Positions 1 through 6,813 of a stretch of DNA of 9,257 bases are shown piece after piece. The position numbers and the translations under genes were made by a program. The DNA is from Bacteroidota bacterium (GTDB taxonomy: Bacteria; Bacteroidota; Ignavibacteria; Kapaibacteriales; UBA2268), in assembly GCA_024280675.1 (NCBI GenBank), contig JAJRPT010000107.1:1-9257 (forward strand). The letters are read 5' to 3'. Under the pieces are notes generated by a model that was given only the letters and a program-made list of their open reading frames with translations, made no database searches and was not told where the DNA came from. Each line of letters opens with the position of its first letter. Position 1 is the stretch's first letter.

Positions 1-557
1 CAGTTTTTGGCATTCAAGCTTTTGACTTCGACTCCGATTCTCATCTTGATTTGTTGATTAATGGAAACCTTCATCAGTCTGAGATTGAAACACCTCGTGC
101 CGACGCTTCTATTGGGCTTTATCTTCGTGGCGATGGGAAAGGTGGCTTTTCTCCAGTTTCACTCGAAGAATCTGGTTTCAAAAGCGATTATGATTGCCGT
201 GGTTCTGTGATGTTGCCTTTTGGAAACAATAGAATTGATATTTTAGTTGCGGTAAATAATTCGAGCGTTCAGCAATATAGCTTCGATGACCAAATTGACC
301 GAATTGAATACGCAAGAGCAGGAGATGATTACGCACTCTTAATTGGTAAGGATGGCAGGACACAAAAGGTGGAGTTTTACCACGGGTCTGGGTATTTGTC
401 CCAACAAGCACGTTTTGTTACTTTAAATAAGGCATATCCTCATGTGAAATTCTTTTCTGCTGGTGGGAAGTTCGACCGAGAGGTCAAGCTTGCCCAAAAG
501 AATAAACGTAGGATAATAAAAAAGAAAAAAGTAAAGCATAAAAGACTAAAAAAATAA
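1..557 (+). CDS. FG-GAP/VCBS-repeat surface protein, 3' end only
   Basis: This is the C-terminal part of a larger gene. The frame is open from base 3, before the first possible internal start at 51, so the true start lies outside the window. The visible protein opens with an Asp-rich segment (FDFDSDSHLDLLINGN) of the kind found in calcium-binding FG-GAP/VCBS repeats, which build beta-propellers in secreted or surface proteins. A second repeat-like stretch contains GDGKGGFSPV. Near the C-terminus, VEFYHGSGYLSQQARFV resembles the ASPIC/UnbV-like end of many Bacteroidota FG-GAP proteins. The last 23 or so residues are extremely basic (for example IIKKKKVKHKRLKK), and there is no T9SS-type C-terminal domain. 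The partner or ligand is unknown. The family assignment is fairly secure and the biological role is not. Confidence 0.75.
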   Translation, partial: VFGIQAFDFDSDSHLDLLINGNLHQSEIETPRADASIGLYLRGDGKGGFSPVSLEESGFKSDYDCRGSVMLPFGNNRIDILVAVNNSSVQQYSFDDQIDRIEYARAGDDYALLIGKDGRTQKVEFYHGSGYLSQQARFVTLNKAYPHVKFFSAGGKFDREVKLAQKNKRRIIKKKKVKHKRLKK

Positions 558-599
558 TGTAAAAGCTCATGTAATAATTTTATTATTCATTTATTTACA
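558..599. repeat. nested AT-rich inverted repeats after the FG-GAP gene
   Basis: TGTAAA (558-563) is complementary to TTTACA (594-599). Between them AATAAT (573-578) pairs with ATTATT (582-587) around a 3-base loop. The stems contain almost no G or C and no T-run follows, so this is a weak candidate for transcript-end processing rather than a convincing terminator. It may be chance in AT-rich DNA. Confidence 0.25.
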
Positions 600-662
600 A
601 AAGAGATTAAACTTTTTCTGTTATGAGGTGTCCTAGCTGTAATACAAAAAATATATTATAGT

Positions 663-669
663 GAGGTGG
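663..669 (+). promoter_or_regulatory. Shine-Dalgarno sequence of the M23 peptidase gene
   Basis: GAGGTGG lies five bases before the ATG at 675. That spacing favours ATG 675 over the in-frame GTG at 666, which overlaps the site itself. Confidence 0.6.
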
Positions 670-674
670 TAGGG

Positions 675-1709
675 ATGAAGAGAGTGATTACAAGTTTGTG
701 GTTTTGTCTGTTAGTTGGTAATTTGTCTGTGAGTGAGGTGTTTACGACAGAATATCCGATAAACGAGGATGGAGATTATCAAGATTTGCTAACTCCTCAA
801 TACTATTTGTCGGAGGATGGTGCCGAAATAAGAGATGAGATTAATAAGTTCATCTTTTTTGCACGCATGGAACCATTCCAGCACCCTCTGGAAAGCCCCG
901 CTGGAGTTCTGCCGGTTTTTAACACGCCTGTAAATGGTACATTCGAAGTGGGCAAAGGCCCTGGGAAAACGGGTGAGCATCACAAGGCAGTGGATATGCA
1001 CCTTGGCTCTGGTGGTGTAGATATGGAAATTTATGCCTCCCACTCGGGCAATGTGACGGCATTTTATAACGCAAAAAAATATGCTAATCACTTAAAAGTC
1101 ACAAAAGATATAAAAGACAGTAGTGGCAATGTTCTTGGGAAATTAGTGACTCTTTATGGTAGTCTGGATTTGGACTTGGATGAAGAATCTGGCCTGTCGC
1201 CAAGCGGTCAGTTTGTCGAAAAAGGTGAACTCATCTCAAAGCATTTGCACCCTGAAACTGTTGGTGGACCACATCTTCACTACGAAGTAAGATACTATAG
1301 AAATGCCGATGTTGGAGATGAGGAGTTTTATGGATTTTTTGGTCAAGACCTCACAGATTCGTCCGCTGGTTCGTGGTCTTACGGGATGTGGAACCCAAGT
1401 GTAGGATATGGTTTTGCAAATCCTGAGAATCATTACAATCAAATAATAAAATCAGTTTACAATAATTTGCAAAATGAAATTAGTATTTATACCAATAGTT
1501 TTAACAAATCAATTATTGTGAATATGAACTCAGAGTTGGGCAAATCTTCTAGCATGAAAATTATTAATATAAATGGGCAGATGATGTTTCAAAAGAAACC
1601 TTCTAAAGAAATGGTTATATCAACTAAAGAATTTTCAAATGGGGTTTATTTCTTATTGCTTGAAAATGAAAAGGGTTTCTACTCCAAGAAATTTAAGATA
1701 AATAATTAA
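675..1709 (+). CDS. secreted M23-family metallopeptidase with T9SS C-terminal domain
   Basis: A 344-residue protein, probably a zinc endopeptidase of the LytM/lysostaphin type that cuts peptidoglycan cross-links or a similar peptide. The N-terminus (KR followed by a hydrophobic run, about residues 2-20) looks like a signal peptide. The M23 zinc motifs are present: HxxxD at H103-D107 (within GEHHKAVDMH) and HxH at H200-H202 (GPHLHYEVR). An insertion of about 45 residues lies between the core strands. Residues from about 268 to 344 form a type IX secretion sorting domain, recognisable by MKIININGQ, the FSNGVYFLLL segment and the KKFKINN end. That predicts export across the outer membrane and possibly attachment to the surface. 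I chose ATG 675 because of the SD just upstream; GTG 666 would add three residues. The gene stands alone, and its stop overlaps by four bases the stop of the convergent gene. The secretion-domain DNA is far AT-richer than the catalytic part. Family confidence is high; the substrate is inferred. Confidence 0.88.
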   Translation: MKRVITSLWFCLLVGNLSVSEVFTTEYPINEDGDYQDLLTPQYYLSEDGAEIRDEINKFIFFARMEPFQHPLESPAGVLPVFNTPVNGTFEVGKGPGKTGEHHKAVDMHLGSGGVDMEIYASHSGNVTAFYNAKKYANHLKVTKDIKDSSGNVLGKLVTLYGSLDLDLDEESGLSPSGQFVEKGELISKHLHPETVGGPHLHYEVRYYRNADVGDEEFYGFFGQDLTDSSAGSWSYGMWNPSVGYGFANPENHYNQIIKSVYNNLQNEISIYTNSFNKSIIVNMNSELGKSSSMKIININGQMMFQKKPSKEMVISTKEFSNGVYFLLLENEKGFYSKKFKINN

Positions 1710-2713
1710 TACAAATACATTAGCCCAAAGCTAATTTGCCCTTCTTCGGCAAGGTCAATGCCCCACGCCGTTCGTGAGTAGCCAATCGACATGATGTAGT
1801 CTTCGAACATTCTTAGGTCGAATCTGCCACGGAAGTTGAGACTTGTTTCTTGTATATTATAACGGTATGGCAGAAAATCCATACTGTAGAAATTCGCTCC
1901 ACTCGTTTTGCCCATCACTTTGCTGCTTACAAATGGGTGGTATTCTATGGCATCAATTCGTCCGTTAATTGGGAATTTGTAATCTAGTTCGATGATGAGC
2001 TTGGTGTCTTCTACCTTGCTGGACTCGAAACGAAAAGCAAAACCTAGCAAATCTCTGAAATATGAGTCTTGGTATTGGTAGTATGAGGAGGCAGAAATAA
2101 AATTGTCACCAAAATCATAGCCATAGGAAATCTTGCTCTTGAGGATCATTGGTCGTCTTTGGAAAATATCGCCTGCCTTGCTGGGTGAATTGTAATCTCC
2201 TAGGGCTTGATTAAAAAGAAAATCCAACCAAAGGTGATGCACGGAGTCCAAAACTATATAAGTTGTTGAAAAATTGAGGTAGTCAAATCTTGAGTCGTCG
2301 AGGTTTCTAGTCGGGAACTCTTGAGTTAGTTGAGTGCCGTTTGAATTGAATAAAGTTAGCTTTTGCTTATCTTCGATGGAATAAAAAGAGTAATCTAAGG
2401 AAATGCCAACAAACCAATTCTGGGTGATGGGATAAGAAGAATAGATATTAATTGTGCTTTTTGTAAATTCGTAGTTGTAGAAAAGAGGTACGTTCATTAA
2501 ATTATTGCTACCATCAGGGCTGGCGTAGGATTGGAGATTAAAGTATTTAATCCTGTCGGTTGCCGACTTGCCCTCAGAATCGTAAAATGAGCTGGAAGAA
2601 GTGTATGAAAAATTTGAGCCGAACATCAGGCTTTTCTTATAAAGATGCGATGGTTGTGCCAAGGAAAAAGTGTGTGTTAGGAAAATAAATAATAAAATAA
2701 ATAAGACTTGCAT
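1706..2713 (-). CDS. secreted protein, probable outer-membrane beta-barrel
   Basis: A 335-residue protein of a family I do not recognise. It begins with a very hydrophobic signal peptide (MQVLFILLFIFLTHTFSLAQ) with likely cleavage near the Ala-Gln. There is no lipobox cysteine. The mature part shows many short alternating polar/aromatic stretches rich in Tyr, Phe and Ser (such as SYGYDFGDNFISASSYYQYQ), typical of transmembrane beta-strands. It ends in an aromatic residue (GQISFGLMYLY), as outer-membrane barrel proteins usually do for BAM recognition. No catalytic motif is evident, so a transport, structural or porin-like role is only a guess. Its start faces the pseudouridine synthase gene 33 bases away, and its stop overlaps that of the M23 peptidase on the other strand. 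Confidence 0.65.
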   Translation of the reverse strand: MQVLFILLFIFLTHTFSLAQPSHLYKKSLMFGSNFSYTSSSSFYDSEGKSATDRIKYFNLQSYASPDGSNNLMNVPLFYNYEFTKSTINIYSSYPITQNWFVGISLDYSFYSIEDKQKLTLFNSNGTQLTQEFPTRNLDDSRFDYLNFSTTYIVLDSVHHLWLDFLFNQALGDYNSPSKAGDIFQRRPMILKSKISYGYDFGDNFISASSYYQYQDSYFRDLLGFAFRFESSKVEDTKLIIELDYKFPINGRIDAIEYHPFVSSKVMGKTSGANFYSMDFLPYRYNIQETSLNFRGRFDLRMFEDYIMSIGYSRTAWGIDLAEEGQISFGLMYLY

Positions 2714-2746
2714 GTGATTTTTATAAAATGGGAAACTGGTTATTAG

Positions 2747-3826
2747 ATGAGCGAAAATAAGGAAAATAATTCTAGTGAATTAAAATATACACTAGAGAAA
2801 GAAGAGCAAATATACGAATTAATAATAACAAAAGGCTACTTGCCAATTCGTATTGATGTTTTGCTTACCCAAAAGATGGAAAATGCAACTAGGGCTAAAG
2901 TCCAAAAAGCAATTCTGGATGGAAGAGTTACACTAGGCGGGCGGGTGTTGAAAAAAGCTAGCCATAAAGTCAAAGCAGGGGATGAGATTGTTTGCAAGTA
3001 TTTTCGTTACCCGAGAATAAGGCTTCGCCCCCAAGATATTCCTCTGCAAATAATGTATGAAGATGAGGATTTGTTGGTGGTCGATAAGCCACAGGGGATG
3101 TGTACTCACCCAGGTATTGGCAACCCAGATTCTACTCTTGTCAATGCCTTGCTCTGGCATTTGGGACACAGAGAAGATATTGAAATGGAAACTGAGGACT
3201 CCGAAGAAGCTGGGGAAATAATATATGAAGCAGAGAAAAAACGCCCTGGTATTGTTCACCGCCTAGACAAGAATACATCTGGGCTTTTGTTAGTTGCTAA
3301 AACTGAGATGGCAATGCAGGGCTTGCAATCTCAATTTGTCGATCGCAGTATTTCTAGAGAATATTACGCACTTGTTTGGGGAAATATGAAATCTGACAAA
3401 GGTCAGTATCGCTCACAAATAGGACGTTCGCCAAGAGATAGAATGAAGTTTGCAGTTGTTAGAAATGGAGGCAAACTTGCAATTACAAATTACCAGACTA
3501 TAAAAGAATTTCCCACCATTGCGACGCTACTGAAGATAGGTTTAGAGACCGGAAGAACACATCAGATTCGTGTTCACCTGGCCCATGACTCACGCCCAAT
3601 AATTGGAGACAGATCCTATGGCGGAGATGTTAATCCGATGAAAAGAGTTATTAAACTAAAAAAAACTACGGCAGAGAAATGCTTGAAAATTGCCAATCAT
3701 CAAATGTTGCACGCAAGAATGCTTAGCTTTATTCACCCAAGAAGTGGTGAGGAAATGACAATAGAATGCGAACTGCCAGAAGATATGCAGGAAATCATCA
3801 AGCTACTTTCGGAGCTTCAATATTAA
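2747..3826 (+). CDS. RluA-family 23S rRNA pseudouridine synthase (RluD-like)
   Basis: A 359-residue cytoplasmic enzyme that isomerises uridine to pseudouridine in RNA, most likely 23S rRNA as for RluC/RluD. In order: a polar, disordered-looking N-terminus; an S4 RNA-binding domain at about residues 33-95 (RAKVQKAILDGRVTLGGRVL); then the synthase domain. The synthase domain has the start motif YEDEDLLVVDKPQGM, the catalytic motif HRLDKNTSGLLLVAK with nucleophile D174, and the conserved GLETGRTHQIRVHLAH followed by GDRSYGG. An acidic insertion (about residues 143-166) sits just before the catalytic motif. Length is somewhat above the usual 300-330. The exact member (RluC or RluD) and target uridines cannot be settled from sequence reading. 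No clear SD precedes the ATG, and the 33-base divergent gap means its promoter may lie inside the neighbouring gene. Confidence 0.93.
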   Translation: MSENKENNSSELKYTLEKEEQIYELIITKGYLPIRIDVLLTQKMENATRAKVQKAILDGRVTLGGRVLKKASHKVKAGDEIVCKYFRYPRIRLRPQDIPLQIMYEDEDLLVVDKPQGMCTHPGIGNPDSTLVNALLWHLGHREDIEMETEDSEEAGEIIYEAEKKRPGIVHRLDKNTSGLLLVAKTEMAMQGLQSQFVDRSISREYYALVWGNMKSDKGQYRSQIGRSPRDRMKFAVVRNGGKLAITNYQTIKEFPTIATLLKIGLETGRTHQIRVHLAHDSRPIIGDRSYGGDVNPMKRVIKLKKTTAEKCLKIANHQMLHARMLSFIHPRSGEEMTIECELPEDMQEIIKLLSELQY

Positions 3827-3920
3827 ATATTTATTTTATTTATTATGTTTTTAAACTTTTATTGATTTAGAACGTCTTACTAGCAAATGAAAAAGTAAAA
3901 CTATTTATTTATAAACCAAA

Positions 3921-3926
3921 AAGGTG
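3921..3926 (+). promoter_or_regulatory. Shine-Dalgarno sequence of the Spy-like lipoprotein gene
   Basis: AAGGTG lies five bases before the ATG at 3932 and supports that start. Confidence 0.5.
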
Positions 3927-3931
3927 TTATT

Positions 3932-4636
3932 ATGAAAAATGTAAAAATATATCTAGCTCTATTGGCAATGTCTGTGCTTGTTCTTGTTTCTTGCCAAGAC
4001 GATATGGAAATGGATGGGATGAATGCTGGCTCGTCAGAATATATGGTCTCCAATTTTGACGATATGGGTGTGGTGGAGATTAGGGGTGGTACGATGGAAG
4101 AGGAATTTGTAATCAGTGATGTGTACGCCGGCGAAGAAGATGGCGAAGGTCATTTTGACGGTATGGGTAGACCTATGATGAAAATGGGCAATATGCACAA
4201 GGGACAAAATGGTGCCAAGCACGGCCGGGGTCATGGGATGATGAGAGTGTTTGTCGATATGGATTTGAGCGATGAGCAAAGAGAAGAAATTCGTGGCTTT
4301 ATGCTCTCAATGAAAGATTGTGCAAGAGCCAATATGGTCTCGCTTCGTGATTTAAATAAGCCCGCAAGAGTTGAATTGAGAGAAGCAAGAAAAGCAATAA
4401 TCGACAGGGTTAAAGCTGGCGATATTACAAGAGATGTGGCACAATCAGAAATGAAAGAGCTTCGTGAGGATATGCGTCAGAAGATGCAAGATGACCCAGA
4501 AAGAGCGTCGCTTATCGAAGCACTGAAAGAATGCCGTCAAGGGTTTTTCGACTCTATCGAAGGGATTCTCACAGATGCTCAACTAGAAATATGGAACGCT
4601 TGGCTTGAAGAAATTGAAGCTAGGAAAAATGGTTGA
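3932..4636 (+). CDS. Spy/CpxP-like lipoprotein with a Met/His-rich segment
   Basis: A 234-residue lipoprotein. The signal peptide ends in a lipobox (VLVSC), so C21 should be lipidated and the protein membrane-anchored in the periplasm or on the outer membrane. The C-terminal two-thirds are helical and highly charged. They carry two LTxxQ-type motifs: LSDEQ at about 112-116 and LTDAQ at 213-217. Such motifs mark the Spy/CpxP/CnrX-like family of periplasmic chaperones and metal sensors. Residues about 78-105 are rich in Met, His, Gly and Lys (GRPMMKMGNMHK, then KHGRGHGMMR), suggestive of copper or other soft-metal binding. Two further cysteines, C130 and C201, could form a disulfide or bind metal. 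The gene follows the pseudouridine synthase after a 105-base gap and is closed by its own terminator, so it is probably a single transcription unit. Family placement is by motif only; metal binding is inference. Confidence 0.75.
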   Translation: MKNVKIYLALLAMSVLVLVSCQDDMEMDGMNAGSSEYMVSNFDDMGVVEIRGGTMEEEFVISDVYAGEEDGEGHFDGMGRPMMKMGNMHKGQNGAKHGRGHGMMRVFVDMDLSDEQREEIRGFMLSMKDCARANMVSLRDLNKPARVELREARKAIIDRVKAGDITRDVAQSEMKELREDMRQKMQDDPERASLIEALKECRQGFFDSIEGILTDAQLEIWNAWLEEIEARKNG

Positions 4637-4669
4637 GAAGTTTAATCTAAAATTAAATTCCTAAAATGT

Positions 4670-4701
4670 GGGCTGACTATTAAAATGTTAGCCCTTTTTT
4701 T
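4670..4701 (+). terminator. rho-independent terminator after the Spy-like gene
   Basis: An 8-base-pair stem (GGGCTGAC at 4670-4677 with GTTAGCCC at 4687-4694, one G-U pair) encloses a 9-base loop and is followed by seven T. It sits in the 100-base gap between two convergent genes. On the minus strand the hairpin also lies downstream of lysA, but only a weak ACATTTT follows it there, so termination of lysA at this site is possible but less certain. Confidence 0.9.
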
Positions 4702-4736
4702 ATTCTTTTACGATGAAAGAAAAGAAAATCTGTATG

Positions 4737-5969
4737 TTAAAAATTATAGAGATTCATAAAATCATCGAAGGTTTCCCGGCGACGAATTAATTTGTGCTTG
4801 CCAGACGAAACCATGACCTCGGCAGGAATTGGGCGAGAATTGTAGGACGATGCCATCACATAACAATAGGCACCTGCGTCCAAGATTGTGACAAGGTCAC
4901 CTTCGGCGAGTTTAGGAAGAGAAATGCCTTTTGCTAAAATATCGGAGTTTTCGCAATATTGGCCGCAGATGTTTACCCTTTCTTCTGGATTAGAATTGTC
5001 GTAGGCTTTGATTCTGTGAAATGCACCGTATAGGCTTGGACGAGCAATTGTTCCCATGCCTGCGTCAAGACCAATGAATTTCCTGTAACTGTCTTTGACA
5101 CCAGTGACTTGTGAGATGAGATAGCCAGCATTGGCAATTAAGTAACGACCGGGCTCTAATATTAATTCAGGAGAGCCGAATCCGTATTTTTGGCAACGCT
5201 CGATAAATGTTTCTGAGATGAGTCGAGCCATTAAATCAACGTCCAGCTCAGATTCTTCATCGTAGTATGGAACTCCAAAACCACCACCAATATTGACAAA
5301 TTCGGGAGCTATATCCAGCTCTGAGAAAACATCATGGGCAATCATCATCAATTTATCGACCGCCTCGGCAAAATAATATGGCTCAAGATTGTTGGATCCG
5401 GTCATCATGTGAATACCGAAACGCTTCACTCCCGCCTCTTTTGCTTTTCGGTAGGCATGTTTTGCCATCTCGTAAGGTATTCCAAATTTTGCATCAGAGC
5501 CGGCGGTGGTGATACCCTCGAATCCCCCACGACCAACTCCTGGGTTAATCCGAAAAGAGATTCGCTCTGGTAACTCTTTTGTGGCTTTGAAAAGACGATC
5601 AAAAGAGGAAATGTCATCAAGATTAATTTTCATTGAGCTTCTCGAAGAGATAAATTCGAAATCTTCAACGCTTTCGTAATTTCCATTGTAGAAAATATCA
5701 TCGCCTGAGAATCCAGCAGCCTCGGCAATGAGAATCTCCATTGGAGAGCTTGCCTCAACCCTCGAACCAGCTTTTTTAAATGATTTTAGAACTTCGATAT
5801 TGTTGTTTGATTTTGTTGCAAAGTGAATGCTGTTGCGAGTATAATATTTGTCCAGAGCAGATTTTAGCCTGTGATAATTGGCAGTGAGTTTCTGCTCGTC
5901 ATAAACATAAAGCGGAGTCCCATACTCGCTCGCCAGTTCTTTAATGCCTATTTCGCCGATTGTGTTCAT
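4737..5969 (-). CDS. lysA: diaminopimelate decarboxylase
   Basis: A 410-residue PLP-dependent fold-type III decarboxylase that converts meso-diaminopimelate to L-lysine and CO2, the last step of lysine synthesis. Visible motifs: the PLP lysine K53 in HFATKSNNN; GIHMMTGSNN at 185-194; the phosphate-binding NIGGGFGVPY around 227-236; EPGR at 272-275; the active-site Cys-Glu C339-E340 in CGQYCENSD; and GAYCYVMASSYNSRP with Y368 near PLP. Length is normal for the family. Most relatives read HxHxGS in the third motif, and the second His, the one that stacks on the PLP ring, is Met189 here. All other key residues are present, so I expect an active enzyme of a divergent subgroup. Other fold-III decarboxylases are less likely because of the linkage to lysC. 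It is the last gene of the minus-strand cluster, 30 bases after the methyltransferase, with no clear SD or promoter of its own. Confidence 0.93.
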   Translation of the reverse strand: MNTIGEIGIKELASEYGTPLYVYDEQKLTANYHRLKSALDKYYTRNSIHFATKSNNNIEVLKSFKKAGSRVEASSPMEILIAEAAGFSGDDIFYNGNYESVEDFEFISSRSSMKINLDDISSFDRLFKATKELPERISFRINPGVGRGGFEGITTAGSDAKFGIPYEMAKHAYRKAKEAGVKRFGIHMMTGSNNLEPYYFAEAVDKLMMIAHDVFSELDIAPEFVNIGGGFGVPYYDEESELDVDLMARLISETFIERCQKYGFGSPELILEPGRYLIANAGYLISQVTGVKDSYRKFIGLDAGMGTIARPSLYGAFHRIKAYDNSNPEERVNICGQYCENSDILAKGISLPKLAEGDLVTILDAGAYCYVMASSYNSRPIPAEVMVSSGKHKLIRRRETFDDFMNLYNF

Positions 5970-5999
5970 TGTTGTTTTCTAGTGTTTTGAATGTTTATA

Positions 6000-6806
6000 T
6001 TATGCAAAATCCAAAGTAGCTTGCATTTCATGTTGTTTGATACGTTTTCTTGCTATTTCGCAATATTCAGAACTTATATCTATACCAATGTATTTTCTTT
6101 TTAGCTGAATGGCAGATTTACAAGTAGTTCCACTTCCTGATAAGGGGTCAAGTACAATGTCGCCTTCATTTGTCCACGAGAGAATATGATCCCTTGCAAG
6201 GGCACAAGGAAATGGAGCGGGGTGTTCTTTAGCTTCTTGATCCTCTGCTTTTTTTCCTACAACATATTCCCAAATGTTTCCTTTTATTTTCTCTTTTTTA
6301 ACTGGACTGGCTAATTTCTCACGCTTCTGTTCACCTTTTGAATAATTTTTGTAGGTAGTTCCATTTAACTGTAAGCCAGCGTGCAGGCAATCAACCATAA
6401 TTGGATTATGGGTTTTAACTACACCTTTGCTAAAGACAAACATGTATTCAAAAATATTGTTATATCTTTTCCGGTAAATTTGAGGGATTGGATTTTTCTT
6501 TTGAAATATCATTGTGTCATGAAGGTTGAATCCTATTTCTTTGAAATATAATGCTTGTTCAAAACTAGTTCCAGTTTCACTTCCTTTGATTGTAGCATCA
6601 TTTACAATCCAGACAACTACGCCACCTTCTTTTGTAACTCTATATAATTCTTGTGCAATTTCTTTAAATGGAAAAACATAACCCTTATACGCTCTTAAAT
6701 TATCATAAGGAGGCGAGCTTAGTGTTAAGTCAATGGAGTTAGAATCAAAGTTTTTCATAACTTCAATGCAATTCCCTTCAATAATTTGGTCAATGTAGTC
6801 AATCAT
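6000..6806 (-). CDS. beta-class DNA methyltransferase of the HindIII-like R-M system
   Basis: A 268-residue AdoMet-dependent DNA methyltransferase that should protect host DNA from the adjacent endonuclease. The catalytic motif IV (LSSPPYDNLR, SPPY at 31-34) is near the N-terminus. The AdoMet-binding motif I (DPLSGSGTT, 220-228, followed by KRKYIGIDIS) is near the C-terminus, which gives the beta-class motif order. HPAPFP at 195-200 precedes motif I. SPPY is the form usual in N4-cytosine enzymes, while adenine enzymes usually have D/NPPY. I have an unverified recollection that some HindIII-type enzymes carry such a motif yet methylate adenine, so the modified base is open. The target is presumably AAGCTT because of its partner. 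It starts seven bases after the endonuclease stop in the same direction. Its DNA is AT-rich (one sampled line 27% GC) compared with the flanking lysine genes. Confidence 0.92.
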   Translation of the reverse strand: MIDYIDQIIEGNCIEVMKNFDSNSIDLTLSSPPYDNLRAYKGYVFPFKEIAQELYRVTKEGGVVVWIVNDATIKGSETGTSFEQALYFKEIGFNLHDTMIFQKKNPIPQIYRKRYNNIFEYMFVFSKGVVKTHNPIMVDCLHAGLQLNGTTYKNYSKGEQKREKLASPVKKEKIKGNIWEYVVGKKAEDQEAKEHPAPFPCALARDHILSWTNEGDIVLDPLSGSGTTCKSAIQLKRKYIGIDISSEYCEIARKRIKQHEMQATLDFA

Positions 6807-6813
6807 AATCTTT

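Noticed and set aside
2708..2727. TTGCAT and TATAAA boxes in the divergent gap before the pseudouridine synthase gene
   Set aside because: The spacing is only 8 bases, too short for a sigma-70 promoter.
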